The notes: generated by a model from the letters alone, not told the origin. DNA of 64,000 nt from Roseomonas genomospecies 6 (GCF_008365375.1 NZ_QOKW01000001.1:124001-188000); one strand, 5' to 3'. Positions 18,344 to 26,931 are shown, numbered from the stretch's first letter. Numbers and translations: made by a program.

Positions 18344-18430
18344 GAAGTCTGTTCGGGAGGAAACGCAACCAAGTTGCAGGGGAAGATGTAGCCCCATTAT
18401 GGTTAACGCGGCGTAAATGACGCCGCCTTT
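18312..18430 (-). ncRNA. Candidate Hfq-type trans-acting small RNA
   Basis: Read on the minus strand, this stretch folds into three simple hairpins. SL1 is GCGGCGT/ACGCCGC (18408-18426), SL2 is GCAAC/GTTGC (18365-18377) and SL3 is a 9-bp GC-rich terminator stem followed by six U (18312-18343). The unpaired segments flanking SL2 read CTTCCCCT (18378-18385) and CCTCCC (18355-18360). Such CU-rich loops are complementary to Shine-Dalgarno sequences and typical of alphaproteobacterial sRNAs. A TATAGT that could be a -10 box lies just upstream (18438-18443), without a good -35. Hfq is encoded in this window. An alternative is a terminated (attenuator) leader of the hyf operon. Confidence 0.5.
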
Positions 18431-18585
18431 CTCTTTAACTATACTTTTTTGCAGCGGTGGAGCGCGCGACTCGCACCCCTTCGCCCCGACTCCGCACGCA
18501 TCCCTCTCCCAGATCGGCACTGGCCCGAAAGGCCCGCTTCGCGTTATACGAAGCCCCCTTCCCTTCCACCAGTCACCGGTTCTCC

Positions 18586-20964
18586 ATGCCGTCCATCAGC
18601 CAACGCATCGCCGACGAGCTTTCGGTCCGCGAATCCCAGGTCGCCTCGGCCATCAAGCTGCTCGACGAAGGATCGACCGTTCCCTTCATCGCCCGTTACC
18701 GCAAGGAGGCCACGGGCGGGCTCGACGACACGCAGTTGCGCACGCTGGAAGAGCGGCTGTCCTACCTGCGGGAACTCGAAGACCGGCGGGAGGCCATCCT
18801 CTCCTCCGTCCGGGAGCAGGACAAGCTAACGCCGGAGCTTGAGCTTCAGATCCGTCAGGCCGACACCAAGACGCGCCTGGAAGACCTCTACCTGCCCTTC
18901 AAGCCGAAGCGCCGCACCAAGGCGCAGATCGCCCGCGAGGCGGGGCTGGAGCCTCTGGCCGACCGGTTGCTGGCCGATCCGTCCCGCCAGCCCGACGCGG
19001 AAGCCGCCGCCTTCGTCGGCGCCGACAAGGGCGTCGCCGACGTCAAGGCCGCGCTCGACGGCGCCCGCCACATCCTGGTGGAGCGCTTCGGCGAGGATGC
19101 CGAACTGGTCGGCCGGCTGCGCGCCTCCATGGCCGACAAGGGCGTGGTGACCTCCAAGGTGATCGAGGAGAAGCGGGCGGAGGGCGCCAAGTTCTCCGAT
19201 TACTTCGAGTTCGACGAACCCTGGGCGAAGGTGCCCTCGCACCGGGCGCTGGCGCTGTTCCGCGGCCGGGCGCAAGGCGTTCTGGACATCCGCCTGGATC
19301 TGCCGGTCGAGGAAGGCCAGCCCCACCCGGCGGAGCGCACCATCGCCGCGCATACCGGCATCCGCGACCAAGGCCGCGCCGCCGACAAGTGGCTGTCCGA
19401 CGTGGTGCGCTGGACCTGGAAGCTGAAGATCGGCCCCCATGTCGAAACCGACCTGATGGGCGACCTGCGGGAGCGCGCGGAGGACGAGGCCATCCGCGTC
19501 TTCGCCCGCAACCTGCACGACCTGCTGCTGGCCGCCCCCGCCGGCCCGCGCACGACGATCGGCCTCGACCCCGGCATCCGCACCGGCGTGAAGGTCGCCG
19601 TGGTGGACGCCACGGGCAAGCTGGTGGACACCGCCACCGTCTACCCGCACCAGCCGAAGAACGACTGGGACGGCTCCATCGCCACCATCGCCGCCCTGGC
19701 GGTGCGCCACAAGGCGGAGCTGATCTCCATCGGCAACGGCACGGCCAGCCGCGAGACGGACAAGCTGGTCGCCGACCTGTTCAAGCGGCACCCGGAGCTG
19801 AAACTGACCAAGCTGGTGGTCAGCGAGGCCGGCGCGTCGGTCTATTCCGCCTCGGAAACCGCCGCGGCGGAATTCCCGAAGCTGGACGTCAGCCTGCGCG
19901 GCGCCGTCTCCATCGCCCGCCGCCTTCAGGACCCGCTGGCCGAGCTGGTGAAGATCGAGCCGAAGTCCATCGGCGTCGGCCAGTACCAGCACGATGTTTC
20001 CTCCGGAAAGCTCGCCCGCTCGCTGGACGCGGTGGTGGAGGACTGCGTGAACGCCGTGGGCGTGGACCTGAACACGGCGTCCGTCCCGCTGCTGACCCGC
20101 GTCTCCGGCCTGAACGAGACCATCGCCCGCAACATCGTGGAGCATCGCGACCGCAACGGCGCCTTCCGCTCGCGCAAGCAGTTGCTCGACGTGGCGCGCC
20201 TCGGCCCGAAGACCTTCGAGCAGGCCGCCGGCTTCCTGCGCATCCGCGAGGGCGACAACCCGCTGGACACCTCCGCCGTCCACCCCGAAGCCTATCCGCT
20301 GGTCGAGCGCATCCTCAAGAAGACCGGCAAGGACCTCGGAAGCGTCATCGGCGACGCCCGTTTCCTGCGCGGCCTGAACGCCGAGGACTTCACCGACGAG
20401 CGGTTCGGCGTGCCGACCGTGGAGGACATCCTGAAGGAGCTTGAGAAGCCGGGCCGCGACCCCCGCCCCGAATTCAAGACCGCCACCTTCCAGGAGGGCG
20501 TGGAGGAATTGAAGGATCTCCAGCCCGGCATGGTTCTGGAAGGGGTGGTCACCAACGTCACCGCGTTCGGCGCCTTCGTGGACATCGGCGTGCACCAGGA
20601 CGGTCTGGTCCACATCTCGCAGCTCTCCACCAGCTTCGTGAAGGACCCGCACACGGTCGTGAAGGCCGGCGACATCGTGAAGGTCAAGGTGCTGGAGGTG
20701 GACATCCCCCGCAAGCGCATCGGCCTGACCATGCGCCTGACCGACGCCGCACCGCGCCCGGAGAGGGGCCAGGGACGCGGCGATGGCCAGCGTGGGGATG
20801 GCCCGCGTGGGGATGATCGCCGCGGTCCGCCGCCCGGCAAGACCGCCGGTCCCGGGAAGGCGGCGGCTCCGAAGCCCGCCCCTAAGCCTGCCAAGGCGCC
20901 GGAACCCATCAACAACGCCTTCGCCGAAGCCTTTGCGCGGGCGCAGGCCGGCAAGAAGCGCTGA
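18586..20964 (+). CDS. tex: RNA-binding transcription accessory protein Tex
   Basis: A 792-aa Tex/YhgF family protein that binds nucleic acids and assists transcription elongation and stress tolerance. Order of domains: N-terminal HTH-like region with [19 protein letters not shown]; a YqgF/RNase H-like domain from about residue 323 ([18 protein letters not shown]); helix-hairpin-helix motifs ([28 protein letters not shown]); and an S1 RNA-binding domain from about residue 647 ([21 protein letters not shown]). A basic Gly/Pro/Arg/Lys-rich tail of about 70 residues follows and is longer than in E. coli. The ATG at 18586 gives the standard start ([14 protein letters not shown]); the frame is open further upstream but that stretch is not Tex-like. 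Confidence 0.96.
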   Translation: MPSISQRIADELSVRESQVASAIKLLDEGSTVPFIARYRKEATGGLDDTQLRTLEERLSYLRELEDRREAILSSVREQDKLTPELELQIRQADTKTRLEDLYLPFKPKRRTKAQIAREAGLEPLADRLLADPSRQPDAEAAAFVGADKGVADVKAALDGARHILVERFGEDAELVGRLRASMADKGVVTSKVIEEKRAEGAKFSDYFEFDEPWAKVPSHRALALFRGRAQGVLDIRLDLPVEEGQPHPAERTIAAHTGIRDQGRAADKWLSDVVRWTWKLKIGPHVETDLMGDLRERAEDEAIRVFARNLHDLLLAAPAGPRTTIGLDPGIRTGVKVAVVDATGKLVDTATVYPHQPKNDWDGSIATIAALAVRHKAELISIGNGTASRETDKLVADLFKRHPELKLTKLVVSEAGASVYSASETAAAEFPKLDVSLRGAVSIARRLQDPLAELVKIEPKSIGVGQYQHDVSSGKLARSLDAVVEDCVNAVGVDLNTASVPLLTRVSGLNETIARNIVEHRDRNGAFRSRKQLLDVARLGPKTFEQAAGFLRIREGDNPLDTSAVHPEAYPLVERILKKTGKDLGSVIGDARFLRGLNAEDFTDERFGVPTVEDILKELEKPGRDPRPEFKTATFQEGVEELKDLQPGMVLEGVVTNVTAFGAFVDIGVHQDGLVHISQLSTSFVKDPHTVVKAGDIVKVKVLEVDIPRKRIGLTMRLTDAAPRPERGQGRGDGQRGDGPRGDDRRGPPPGKTAGPGKAAAPKPAPKPAKAPEPINNAFAEAFARAQAGKKR

Positions 20965-20982
20965 ACGCTGTCCGGCACAGGA

Positions 20983-21007
20983 GGGGCAATTGACATGAGA
21001 TTGCCCC
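20983..21007 (+). terminator. Hairpin downstream of tex
   Basis: An 8-bp perfect stem (GGGGCAAT/ATTGCCCC) around a 9-nt loop, 18 bp after the tex stop. It is not followed by a U-run, so it is only a possible terminator or 3'-end stabiliser. Confidence 0.4.
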
Positions 21008-21084
21008 ACTTCCCGCCCCCTGCGCCGTGGACGGTTAACGAGCCAGAGGTTAGTGTGGATCGACCCTAACCGCACACGCCCCTC

Positions 21085-22194
21085 ATGCTCTCTTCGGCAA
21101 CCCGAATCGTCGGCCTTTACTCGGGCCTCGCCATCGCGTGGGTGGTGGGGTCCGACCGCGTTCTGGAGGCCGCCGGGCTGGGTGAGGCGGTGCTGGTCCA
21201 GAACGTGAAGGGCGTGGTCTTCGTCCTTTTCACCGCTCTGGTCCTGCTGTTCTTCCTGCGCCGGGAATTCCAGCGCCGCGCCCGGTCGGAAGACGCCTTG
21301 CGCTCCACGCTGGAGCGGCTGGCCCAATCGGAGGCCGACCTCCGCTCGATCATCGAGAAGCTGCCCGACGCCTTCTTCCGCACCAACCTGGACGGGCGGA
21401 TCAGCATGGCCTCCCCCCAGTTCGCGCGGGAGTTCGGGCTGACGCCGCAGACCGTGATCGGCACCCGCATCGCCGACCATTACGTGGAGGAGGACGGGCG
21501 CGCCAAGTTCATCGCGGCGCTGGAGGAAGCGGGCGGGGAGGTGCGCGACTACCGCGTGCTGATGCGGCGGCAGGACGGCAGCACCTTCTGGATTTCCGCC
21601 AACGCCTACATCCGCCGCGACCCGGCCGGGCGTCCCATCGGGGTGGAGGGAATCGCCCGCAACACCACGGTCCAGCACCATATGGAGGAGCGGCTGCGCT
21701 ACCTCGCCGGGCACGACGCGCTGACCGGCCTGTGCAACCGCATCCGTTTCGAGGACCGGCTGGAGCAGGCCATCGCCCGCGCCAAGCGGGAGAACAGAAG
21801 CTTCGCCCTGCTCTTTCTCGACCTCGACGGGTTCAAGGAGGTCAACGACACCCACGGCCACCACAGGGGGGACGAGGTGCTGGTGACCATCGCCCAGCGC
21901 CTGTCGGGAATCCTGCGCAACAGCGACACCACCGCCCGCATGGGCGGCGACGAATTCGCCGTTCTGCTGGAAGGCGAGATCTCCCCGGGAAGCGCCCGCG
22001 GCGTGGCCGAGAAGATCGTCGCCGCCATCGACCATCCCCTGCCCGGCCTCGACCTGTCGGTGTCGGCCAGCGTCGGCGTGGCGCTCTATCCGGGTGACGG
22101 CACCGACGCCGACATGCTGCTGCGCGTTGCCGATCAGGCCATGTACCGCGCCAAGCGCCTGGGCAAGAACCGGTTGGAGCTGGGCACCGCCTGA
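21085..22194 (+). CDS. PAS-GGDEF diguanylate cyclase, membrane-bound
   Basis: A 369-aa enzyme predicted to make cyclic di-GMP. Two hydrophobic segments near the N-terminus (IVGLYSGLAIAWVVG and GVVFVLFTALVLLFFL) anchor it. A short coiled coil leads to a PAS domain (about residues 85-190, including PDAFFRTNLDGRI and WISANAYIRRDPAG). The GGDEF domain follows, with the intact active site RMGGDEFAVLLEG. An RxxD inhibitory site (RNSD) sits exactly five residues before GGDEF, so product feedback inhibition is expected. No EAL domain is present. It is a single gene between tex and a minus-strand exporter. Confidence 0.92.
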   Translation: MLSSATRIVGLYSGLAIAWVVGSDRVLEAAGLGEAVLVQNVKGVVFVLFTALVLLFFLRREFQRRARSEDALRSTLERLAQSEADLRSIIEKLPDAFFRTNLDGRISMASPQFAREFGLTPQTVIGTRIADHYVEEDGRAKFIAALEEAGGEVRDYRVLMRRQDGSTFWISANAYIRRDPAGRPIGVEGIARNTTVQHHMEERLRYLAGHDALTGLCNRIRFEDRLEQAIARAKRENRSFALLFLDLDGFKEVNDTHGHHRGDEVLVTIAQRLSGILRNSDTTARMGGDEFAVLLEGEISPGSARGVAEKIVAAIDHPLPGLDLSVSASVGVALYPGDGTDADMLLRVADQAMYRAKRLGKNRLELGTA

Positions 22195-22209
22195 CCGGCG
22201 GCAGTGGAA

Positions 22210-22845
22210 TCAGGACGGCTTCGCCGCCTCGATCACCAGACGAATCCCCAGCGCCCCGATGACGGAAGCCGCCAGCCGGTCGATCCACAGCTTCGACCGC
22301 AGATAGGCTGCGCGCGGGCGGCCCGCGGAGAAGGCCACGGCGACGATGGCGTACCAGCCCGTTTCGATGAGGAACACGGCAGGCGGCAGGGCCAGCAGAG
22401 TCCAGGCCGGCGGGGAGTCCGGCAGAAGGGCGGCGAAGATGCTGCCGTAGACGATGGCCGTCTTCGGGTTGCTGATCTGCGTCGCCAGACCGATCCAGAA
22501 GGAGCGCAGCGCGCCGTCGGTCGCAACCGCTCCGTCCGGAACGTGGATCGGCTCCGACGCTCCCCGCCAGATGCGCACCGCCAGATGGACAAGGTAGAGC
22601 CCGCCCGCGATCTTCAGCGCGAGATAGAGCCATCCGACCTGTGCCAACAGCGCATGAAGCCCGAGCAGGGCGAGGGCGGCGAAGGCCACGCCCCCCACAC
22701 CCATGCCGAGGGCGGTGGCAAGCCCGGCCCGGCGCGACACGGCGATGGAGGTGCGCGCCACCAGGACGAAACTCGGTCCGGGACTGGCCGCGCCGATGGC
22801 CAGGGCGCCGAGGATGCTCAAGAAGGCGAGTAGGGACCCATCCAT
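22210..22845 (-). CDS. LysE/RhtB family amino acid exporter
   Basis: A 211-aa inner-membrane protein with about six hydrophobic helices and the family signature ASPGPSFVLVARTSIAVSRR near the N-terminus, followed by GLATALGMGVGGVAF and ATQISNPKTAIVYGS. These are typical of RhtB-type exporters for threonine, homoserine or other amino acids. The substrate cannot be named. Its 3' end faces the diguanylate cyclase gene convergently with only 15 bp between the stops. No regulator gene is adjacent. Confidence 0.9.
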   Translation of the reverse strand: MDGSLLAFLSILGALAIGAASPGPSFVLVARTSIAVSRRAGLATALGMGVGGVAFAALALLGLHALLAQVGWLYLALKIAGGLYLVHLAVRIWRGASEPIHVPDGAVATDGALRSFWIGLATQISNPKTAIVYGSIFAALLPDSPPAWTLLALPPAVFLIETGWYAIVAVAFSAGRPRAAYLRSKLWIDRLAASVIGALGIRLVIEAAKPS

Positions 22846-22948
22846 GGCCGCGGCTCCGCCGGTTGGGAAAGCCGCAGCTTAGGGGTGGAGGAACCAACTG
22901 TCAGCGGGCCAGATGGCCGCAGGGCCCGGTCATACTGTCTGATCCGCG

Positions 22949-23269
22949 CTATTCCGCGGCCATCAGAAAGCTGGCGCCGCGATGGGCGCGCGGAGGAATC
23001 TCCGGCAACCCGAGTGTCCGCCCGACCTCCTCCGGCGTCGGCTGGCGCCGGTAGGTTTCCACATAGCGGTCGAGGGCCGCGAGGCATTCGGCGATGGTGC
23101 CGGAGCCGACCGCCCGGCAATCCTCGAACGCGTGCGGATCGGGGCGGAACCAGTGGGTGATGTAGCCGTCCTCGGTCCCGTTCAGGGTCAGGGTCAGGGC
23201 GAAGCGGCCCTCATGCCCGATACGGGCGTGAGCCGCGCGCAGCCGGGTCTGGACCTCTTCGATCGTCAT
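22949..23269 (-). CDS. Small hypothetical protein of the phage-like module
   Basis: A 106-aa protein beginning MTIEEVQTRLRAAHARIGHEG. The middle part (FALTLTLNGTEDGYITHWFRPDPHAFED) looks like a small beta-rich domain, and the C-terminal half is helical with Pro/Arg-rich turns. No family recognised. The ATG at 23269 has GGAAAAGGAAAA upstream. It begins 21 bp after the stop of the next upstream gene, in the same direction as the recombination genes, so it is probably cotranscribed with them. Small accessory genes of this sort are common next to phage annealing proteins. Confidence 0.7.
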   Translation of the reverse strand: MTIEEVQTRLRAAHARIGHEGRFALTLTLNGTEDGYITHWFRPDPHAFEDCRAVGSGTIAECLAALDRYVETYRRQPTPEEVGRTLGLPEIPPRAHRGASFLMAAE

Positions 23270-23290
23270 GGCGTGGTTTTCCTTTTCCAA

Positions 23291-23602
23291 TCAGGCGGCG
23301 TTGCGAAGCAGGCGTTCTTCCAGGCTCCGGGCCCATTCGATGTCGCGGGCCAGCGATTCCACCAGAGCGCGGGCCGGACCCGCGGCGTCCGCCGGGGTGT
23401 CGGGGCGGAGCAGCCCCGCCAGCCGCATGGCCAGCGATTCCGCTTCCGCCTCGACCCAACGGGCGTACTGCTTCCGGCGTTCCGCCTCGTTCCAATACCA
23501 GCGCGGAAGCTGGGGGTAGCTGCGCTCCATCTCGCCTTCCCAGGCGCTCATGCGGAACAGGCCGCTGGGGGAGCGTTCGGTGGCGGTGCTAGCTGGTGTC
23601 AT
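23291..23602 (-). CDS. Small hypothetical protein of the phage-like module
   Basis: A 103-aa mainly helical, Arg/Glu/Trp-rich protein (YPQLPRWYWNEAERRKQYARW then a long amphipathic helix ending SLEERLLRNAA). No family recognised. The ATG has GGGAGA about 10 nt upstream. It lies between the Rad52-like annealing protein gene (34 bp) and the next small gene (21 bp), all on the minus strand, which suggests one transcription unit. The surface charge pattern would fit a DNA- or protein-binding accessory factor, but this is a guess. Confidence 0.68.
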   Translation of the reverse strand: MTPASTATERSPSGLFRMSAWEGEMERSYPQLPRWYWNEAERRKQYARWVEAEAESLAMRLAGLLRPDTPADAAGPARALVESLARDIEWARSLEERLLRNAA

Positions 23603-23636
23603 CGGGGCGTCTCCCTTCCCACGCCGCGGGCGTGGC

Positions 23637-24437
23637 TCAGGCGGCCTCCAGATCGCCGCCCTCTTCGTCGCGTTTCAGGATTTCAGCCTTCTTCTGGGCG
23701 AACAGGCTGGTGATGCGGTGCTGGGCCGTGCGGTCCACCGTGCCGATCTCGCGCATGCGCGTACCGGCGCCGGTCCGCCACAGTTCCTCCAGATCGTCGA
23801 GATCCAGGCAGGCCCCCAGGCGCTTGCGGATCTCCTCCTCGAAGGCGGCGATGGATGCCGGTTGCAGGTCCGGGTTGGCCTTGGCGGCGTAGAACGCTTC
23901 CGACTCCTCCCGGTACTTGCTGTCGTCGAACTGGCCCATGTGGACGTCGGCGGCGAGGCCGAGCTGGACGAGGCATTTGCCCACGGCGTCCGTCATCGAC
24001 ATCTTGAAGCACTCGTCGTCGGGCGCCTCGATGCCGTTGCGGCGGCGAACCATCTCCGTGCCGCCCCACTGCGGGCCGGTCCAGCACTTCTCACCGGTTT
24101 CCGGGTCGATGTACCAGACGCGGGCGCAGATGAAGACCATGCGTTCCGCGATGGTCCAATCCATCTGCTCGTAGCCCCAGCCCTTGCCGACCGGGCCGAA
24201 GACCTCGGTCATCATCATCAGGCGCCAGGTCGGGTCGATCTGCGTGCCGCGGAAGCCGCCGGAGCGGGTGAAGGGCTTGGTCGCCTTCGGGTCCGTCCGC
24301 TTCAACTGGTTCCACAGATGCATGTGGTCCAGGGCGCCCGCCTTCCCGTTCGCCTGCGAAGCCGCGATCGTCGGATCGGCCGTGCTGACGGTCTTCTCGG
24401 TTTCGGCGACGGTGTCGGTCTTGCTCATGCGTCCCAT
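23637..24437 (-). CDS. Putative phage-type Rad52-like single-strand annealing protein
   Basis: A 266-aa soluble protein. Residues 41-90 (LWNQLKRTDPKATK, GGFRGTQIDPTWRLMMMTEVFGP, GKGWGYE) and the later block SMTDAVGKCLVQLGLAADVHMG resemble the Rad52/Sak annealing fold. There a TE.FG...GW strand-turn is followed by a DA..KAL..LG helix near an oligonucleotide-binding groove. The tail (residues 190-266) is helical and acidic. It lies directly downstream of a YqaJ-type exonuclease gene, a pairing seen in phage recombination systems. The family assignment is motif-based and uncertain. Start ATG 24437; ATG 24428 is an alternative. Confidence 0.65.
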   Translation of the reverse strand: MGRMSKTDTVAETEKTVSTADPTIAASQANGKAGALDHMHLWNQLKRTDPKATKPFTRSGGFRGTQIDPTWRLMMMTEVFGPVGKGWGYEQMDWTIAERMVFICARVWYIDPETGEKCWTGPQWGGTEMVRRRNGIEAPDDECFKMSMTDAVGKCLVQLGLAADVHMGQFDDSKYREESEAFYAAKANPDLQPASIAAFEEEIRKRLGACLDLDDLEELWRTGAGTRMREIGTVDRTAQHRITSLFAQKKAEILKRDEEGGDLEAA

Positions 24438-24457
24438 GGTCGTCGGATTCCCCTTGG

Positions 24458-25399
24458 TCAGTAGCGTTCGTCTCTCCCCTCACCCCAGCCGCCGCTGAGA
24501 ACAGCGTCCAGGCTCGGGTCAGGGGACGGATAGGCCGTGGCCGGTTCCCACGGTTCGGCGGCATCCAGCGCCCGCCGGGGCGGCGCGCCGTAGCGAAGCG
24601 ACAACCGCCCCTCGCGGTCGCGGGCGAGGTACAGGCCGCGGCCCGGCTCCTCCCCCGTCACGAAGGCGATCCGCGCGTCGGCGGGCATCAGCGCCTTCAA
24701 CGCGGCCTCCGCCTCGCGAACGGCGAGCGCGGCGGCGCGGCGGTCCACCAGTTCCGCCGCCAGGGCGGCGAAGCGGTTGTGCCGGGCCATGTCCACCACC
24801 CGGCGCGTCTCGTAGGCCGGCGCCTCCGCGGGCAGAGGGTCGCCGGGTTCCACATCGTTGGCGACGTGCCACCAGAAGGCCTCCAGCGTCTCCATCAACC
24901 GTCCGCAGTCCTCCTCTCGTCGCTGGACCCGCAGAAGCGCGTGGCCGGTGGGGCGGAGGATGGACAGCATGGCGCGGTCCAGACCGGTGACCACGAGCTG
25001 GTGCTGGAGCTGCCAGTGGTAGCGCTGGGCCAGTTCCGCATCGCTCTGGAACCCGCCGGTGAATTTCGCCTCCACCAGAGTGTCCGGTGCGCCGCCGGAC
25101 GCCGCGTCCTCCCAGGCCAGGAAATCGGGATGGGCGACCATCCAGCCATGCTCCGGATGGACCCAGGTCCGCTCCGCCGGCACGCAGGGCAGGCCGGTGG
25201 CCTTTTCCACGAAGCGGGGGTGCAGATGCTCGGTCGCGATGCCGATTTGCACCGCGGCGACGAGATCCAGGTCGGCGGGTGCCGCACGCCCGGTCTTCTC
25301 GCGCCACAGAGACAGCCAGTCGCCCGCCATGATGCGGGTGGCGTCGGAAGACCCGATGCGCCCTGCCCGCGCGGCGCGCTGCGCGTCCGTAATCGCCAT
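24458..25399 (-). CDS. YqaJ-family viral recombinase nuclease
   Basis: A 313-aa lambda-exonuclease-like (PD-(D/E)XK) nuclease. The N-terminal RAGRIGSSDATRIMAGDW...LWREKTGR is the classic YqaJ opening. GIATEHLHPRFVEKATG gives the conserved Glu region. Catalytic residues are D92 in WMVAHPDF and E110-x-K112 in TLVEAKF. The helix WQLQHQLVVTGLDRAML supplies the conserved glutamines. A C-terminal region of about 100 residues is not in the core domain. ATG 25399 is chosen because the YqaJ fold starts at once; ATG 25480 would add 27 residues. It probably resects double-strand ends for the neighbouring annealing protein. Confidence 0.85.
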   Translation of the reverse strand: MAITDAQRAARAGRIGSSDATRIMAGDWLSLWREKTGRAAPADLDLVAAVQIGIATEHLHPRFVEKATGLPCVPAERTWVHPEHGWMVAHPDFLAWEDAASGGAPDTLVEAKFTGGFQSDAELAQRYHWQLQHQLVVTGLDRAMLSILRPTGHALLRVQRREEDCGRLMETLEAFWWHVANDVEPGDPLPAEAPAYETRRVVDMARHNRFAALAAELVDRRAAALAVREAEAALKALMPADARIAFVTGEEPGRGLYLARDREGRLSLRYGAPPRRALDAAEPWEPATAYPSPDPSLDAVLSGGWGEGRDERY

Positions 25400-25740
25400 T
25401 CCCCTGCCGGCCCCCAGCCGTTTCCGTGCGTCTTCGGACCATGCCCGATGCGTCTTCGCAGCAACTCGGGCGTTAACCATAATCCGTAGCGTGAATATGG
25501 GCTGCGAACATGCAGGATTCAAGAACAAAAAGAGAACCTACGGCTTGGCCGTAAGATCGAATCTTCGAAGCTTTTCAAAAAACTAAGCAGAATCGCGCGC
25601 GGCCGCGGTTGCGCTGTGACCGAATCGCGCCGACTCGGAACAGATGGTCATCGATTCGCATGGTCAAAGGGGGCGGCGGAAAAGAATTTCGCCGTGGAAA
25701 TCCGCTTCTTTTCTTGCGGATTCCCGCCAAATACGCGCGA
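25400..25740. other. 341-bp regulatory gap between S24 repressor and YqaJ gene
   Basis: This stretch is lower in GC than its surroundings. It should contain the promoter for the minus-strand recombination genes. It holds two adjacent dyads (25539-25568) and a hairpin just 3' of the repressor gene (AATCCGC/GCGGATT, 25700-25723) without a U-run, which could be a weak terminator. A start codon for a longer form of the nuclease lies at 25480. No convincing additional gene was found. Confidence 0.6.
25539..25568. promoter_or_regulatory. Pair of dyads, candidate repressor operators
   Basis: TACGGC-TTG-GCCGTA (25539-25553) is a perfect 6-3-6 inverted repeat. TCGAA-TC-TTCGA (25557-25568) follows only 3 bp later. 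The position upstream of the YqaJ-annealing operon and downstream of a phage-type repressor gene suggests operator sites. The two half-site sequences differ, so they may bind different proteins. Confidence 0.4.
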
Positions 25741-26376
25741 TCAGGCGCGCAGGCAGCGCGTGATGTGGACCGCCACTCCGGCGACATTGGCGCGCTCGAT
25801 GGGTGTGGGGCGGCAACCGGGGTCGGTGCTGACCGGCAGCAGATGCGGCGGGAAGAAGCGGTAGCCGCAGACCGTTCCATCCCCGACCGTCACAACCACA
25901 TCCCCCGCCTGCGGCGCCAGAACGTCGAGCGGTTCCAGCACCACGCAATCGTCCGGCAGGACGCCCGCGGCGTTCAGGCTGGTGGAGGCGATGGTCAGCG
26001 CGAAGGCGCGGCGCGAGGCCGGGCGGTCCAGCGCGATTCCACGCGCCCCGCCGCGCAAGGCGCCGGCGATGAAGGCTTCGCCCGCCCGCCGGCCCAGTTC
26101 CAGAAAGGCGCGGACCTGCTCCACCGACAGCAGCGGCACCCGTGCCACGGGCGGGTAGGCGGTTTCGTCCAGAAAGCGCGGCTCGGCCCCGGCAACGCGC
26201 GCCAGCCGTCCCAGGGTTTCCGCGCTGGGAACGCTGCCCCGCGCCGGATCGCGCAGGAAGCGCGTGATGTTGGTCGGCGTGACCTCGGCCAGCCGCGCCC
26301 AGGCCCCGGCGCTCCAGCCCCGGGCCTCCATCACGCCGGTCATCCAGCGCAGGATCGCCCGCCGCGTGTCATCCAT
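25741..26376 (-). CDS. Phage-type HTH/S24 transcriptional repressor
   Basis: A 211-aa CI/LexA-like regulator. Residues 1-70 form an HTH DNA-binding domain (GWSAGAWARLAEVTPTNITRFLRDP). Residues 120-211 resemble the S24 (LexA) fold: LTIASTSLNAAGVLPDDCVVLEP and AGDVVVTVGDGTVCGYRFF. S133 is at the place of the LexA catalytic Ser, but the expected lysine after the TV strand is replaced (TVCGYR), so self-cleavage may be lost. The ATG at 26376 has GGGAGG 9 nt upstream. It sits upstream of and in the same orientation as the recombination genes, and most likely represses them. Confidence 0.8.
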   Translation of the reverse strand: MDDTRRAILRWMTGVMEARGWSAGAWARLAEVTPTNITRFLRDPARGSVPSAETLGRLARVAGAEPRFLDETAYPPVARVPLLSVEQVRAFLELGRRAGEAFIAGALRGGARGIALDRPASRRAFALTIASTSLNAAGVLPDDCVVLEPLDVLAPQAGDVVVTVGDGTVCGYRFFPPHLLPVSTDPGCRPTPIERANVAGVAVHITRCLRA

Positions 26377-26474
26377 GCCGCCGTCCTCCCCCCCGAAAGC
26401 GCGCCCTATAAGAGAGAACGTTGAAGGAACGTGCAAGGTTTCTTCGCTTACGTCGCAATTTCGCCGAGGATGCG

Positions 26475-26488
26475 CTGCGATTTCGCAG
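26475..26488. promoter_or_regulatory. Palindrome upstream of repressor gene
   Basis: CTGCGA-TT-TCGCAG is a perfect 6-2-6 inverted repeat about 100 bp upstream of the S24 repressor start and about 120 bp upstream of ybjQ. It could be an autoregulatory operator. It is short and unconfirmed. Confidence 0.35.
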
Positions 26489-26610
26489 TATCTTGTCGGA
26501 CTCCCCTCCTCCCCGCCTTTGCCCTTTCCTCCCCTAATGCGACCGGCCCTATTGTGACCGGTAGGACGCGCCGCCATCTGGAGGGCGCCAAACCACATCC
26601 GGAGGAAGCA

Positions 26611-26931
26611 ATGATCGTCACCAGCACCGATACCGTCGAAGGCCGCCGTATCACCCAGTATCTGGGCATGGTCGCGGGCGAGGCGATCCTGGGCGTGAAC
26701 ATGTTCCGCGACCTGTTCTCCGGAATCCGCGACATCGTCGGCGGGCGGGCCGGTGGCTACCAGAACGCGCTGCGCGACGCCCGCGAGGCCGCCTTCGCCG
26801 ACCTTCAGGAATCGGCGCGGGCCCTGGGGGCGGATGCCATCGTGGGGGTGGACATCGATTACGAGGTGCTGGGCAAGGAGAACGGCATGCTCATGGTGTC
26901 CATCAACGGAACCGCCGTCCGGCTGGGCTGA
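26611..26931 (+). CDS. ybjQ: YbjQ family protein (UPF0145)
   Basis: A 106-aa protein that matches the YbjQ family in length and motifs: [21 protein letters not shown] at the start, then [19 protein letters not shown], and [16 protein letters not shown] near the end. The family forms pentameric small domains with a conserved beta-barrel; the role is unknown, with heavy-metal binding proposed in database naming. The ATG at 26611 has GGAGGAAG just upstream. It is a single gene divergent from the phage-like repressor. Confidence 0.92.
   Translation: MIVTSTDTVEGRRITQYLGMVAGEAILGVNMFRDLFSGIRDIVGGRAGGYQNALRDAREAAFADLQESARALGADAIVGVDIDYEVLGKENGMLMVSINGTAVRLG

Larger units (their letters stand above)
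18189..18585. other. 397-bp divergent intergenic region between hyfB and tex
   Basis: No protein-coding gene is supported here. The minus strand holds a compact three-stem-loop candidate sRNA (18312-18430) ending in an intrinsic terminator. Between it and the hyfB start lies about 120 bp that must carry the hyf promoter or leader; it contains a short minus-strand frame starting MNTTEFFPLRSLGETSLL that is out of frame with hyfB and would read into it. The tex side (18440-18585) has no clear promoter hexamers. Confidence 0.6.

Noticed and set aside
18826..22035. A 1069-codon minus-strand frame across tex and the diguanylate cyclase
   Set aside because: Composition of a shadow frame; the plus strand encodes well-supported proteins over the whole length.
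25700..25723. Intrinsic terminator of the S24 repressor gene
   Set aside because: The hairpin is good but no U-run follows on the minus strand, so it is not listed as a firm terminator.
22949..26376. Calling the region an intact prophage
   Set aside because: No integrase, attachment-site repeats, terminase, portal or capsid genes are visible; only the recombination and repressor genes are present.
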